Shown here: piece by piece, positions 58,416 through 64,000 of the stretch
How the letters are laid out: each line of letters starts with the position of its first letter
Numbering within the stretch: the stretch's first letter is position 1
Origin: Azospirillum soli
Lineage (GTDB): Bacteria; Pseudomonadota; Alphaproteobacteria; Azospirillales; Azospirillaceae
Assembly (NCBI RefSeq): GCF_017876165.1
Contig: NZ_JAGINQ010000013.1
Coordinates: forward strand, 1 to 64,000
DNA length: 64,000 nt
Direction: 5' to 3'
Notes under the pieces: model-generated
Seen by the model: only the letters and a program-made list of their open reading frames with translations
Database searches by the model: none
What the model was told of the DNA's origin: nothing
Position numbers and translations under genes: made by a program

Positions 58416-58618
58416 CGTCATTGTTGGTTTGTGTCATTTGACGCGCCGGGAACGTTGCCGGCGATGCCCCGGCGCGTCTGTGCGCGGAACCAGCCTGAAC
58501 CTTGCGTAGGGCATAGAACCTATACTTTTGGCTTTATACGACCATTACGGTGAGGTTGTTCATTTCGGCACGAATTAAGTTTGTGGGCTCTCCGTCCGAT
58601 AAACTCACGGAATTAGGG

Positions 58619-59018
58619 ATGCCCGCTTCTGGTTCTGGCAACATCGTCCAGCCGGCGCACGCACCGTGCCGGGTGCTGATCGTGGAAGACGAACAACTCG
58701 TCGCTCTCTCCCTATCCTGCATGATCGAGGATTTGGAGCATGAGGTGTGCGCCGTCGCGGATTCCGGGGCCAAGGCGATCGAGGCGGCCACGCTTCACCA
58801 CCCCAGCCTCGCGCTGGTCGATCTGCGCATCAAGGGATCGATGGACGGGATCGACACCGCGCGGACGCTGCGGGGTATGGGCATACCCTCCATCATTCTG
58901 TCGGGCGACGGCAACCCGGACACCCTGGCGCGGGCGAAGGATGCCGGAGCCGTGGGCTTTGTGATGAAGCCCTATTCCCTGGACGAACTGCGGGTGGCGC
59001 TTGGAAAGGCGGTCGGTC

Positions 59019-59026
<8 letters not shown>
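58619..59026 (+). CDS. Single-domain response regulator
   Basis: Protein of 135 residues from ATG 58619; a GTG at 58550 would add 23 residues. Receiver domain with EDE (23-25), phospho-acceptor Asp68 ([10 protein letters not shown]), Ser95 (IILSGDG) and Lys117 (VMKPYSL). No output domain. Its last 8 bases overlap the start of the poly-HAMP histidine kinase, making a kinase-regulator pair very likely. The sequence resembles receiver proteins that relay to other regulators or block motor/adaptor partners. Confidence 0.9.

Positions 59027-64000
<4,974 letters not shown>

Overview
The window looks like chromosome or chromid DNA from a free-living, motile alphaproteobacterium. Azospirillum or a close Rhodospirillales relative is the best guess. 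The reasons are the high GC with strong GC3 bias, the three chemoreceptors, the abundant LIV-type ABC and two-component genes, an alphaproteobacterial FNR/FixK-type regulator with a CX2CX7C cluster motif, a palindrome at ahcY resembling proteobacterial SahR sites, and the style of the hypothetical proteins. The genus is an inference; there is no rRNA or marker gene here to fix it.

Layout. 1-620: remnant of an IS5-type transposase. 655-8870: a catabolic island made of a divergent GntR/FCD regulator followed by a crotonase, an aldehyde dehydrogenase, a LIV-type binding protein, a 3-hydroxyisobutyrate-dehydrogenase-like enzyme, a zinc-free MDR reductase and a malonyl-CoA-synthetase-like ligase. 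9150-10560: decayed IS630 transposase and tyrosine recombinase, abutting an apparently truncated TPR/glycosyltransferase gene. 11.9-21.4 kb: L,D-transpeptidase, then a LIV-type ABC transporter whose permeases and first ATPase (livHMG) are separated from its second ATPase (livF) by a chemoreceptor, a lipoprotein, an acyl-CoA synthetase and a TauE-type exporter. 21.4-26.6 kb: small housekeeping and membrane genes (GNAT, TRIC-like, pirin, TIGR02587/TIGR02588 pair, recX, ABC-2 permease). 26.7-29.8 kb: argD-argF-hslO, with a strong promoter followed at once by an intrinsic-terminator-like hairpin. 30.5-34 kb: a Cache chemoreceptor and ahcY. 36.2-39.1 kb: denD-otnK-otnI (tetronate catabolism), then tRNA-Asp and tRNA-Asn. 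41.7-44.5 kb: ppc. 45-47 kb: a Cache-HAMP-GGDEF diguanylate cyclase. 47-49 kb: small unknown proteins and short tandem repeats. 49.4-52.5 kb: a third chemoreceptor behind an array of TTGTGCA heptamers, then an FNR-type regulator with an FNR box. 53.2-56.2 kb: Suv3-like RNA helicase and a Pmp3/YqaE protein. 56.7-64 kb: two single-domain response regulators, two unknown proteins, and the start of a giant soluble histidine kinase built from about a dozen 92-residue HAMP repeats, a GAF domain and a kinase core that runs off the window.

The strongest leads are four. First, the poly-HAMP kinase. Second, the possible (methyl)malonate route in the first island, where hydroxyacid dehydrogenase, hydrolytic-type aldehyde dehydrogenase and MatB-like ligase form a chemically coherent chain. 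Third, the promoter-hairpin leader of argD. Fourth, the TTGTGCA array. A window-wide oddity is the set of short in-phase tandem duplications (12, 15 or 18 bp) sitting on or next to gene ends.
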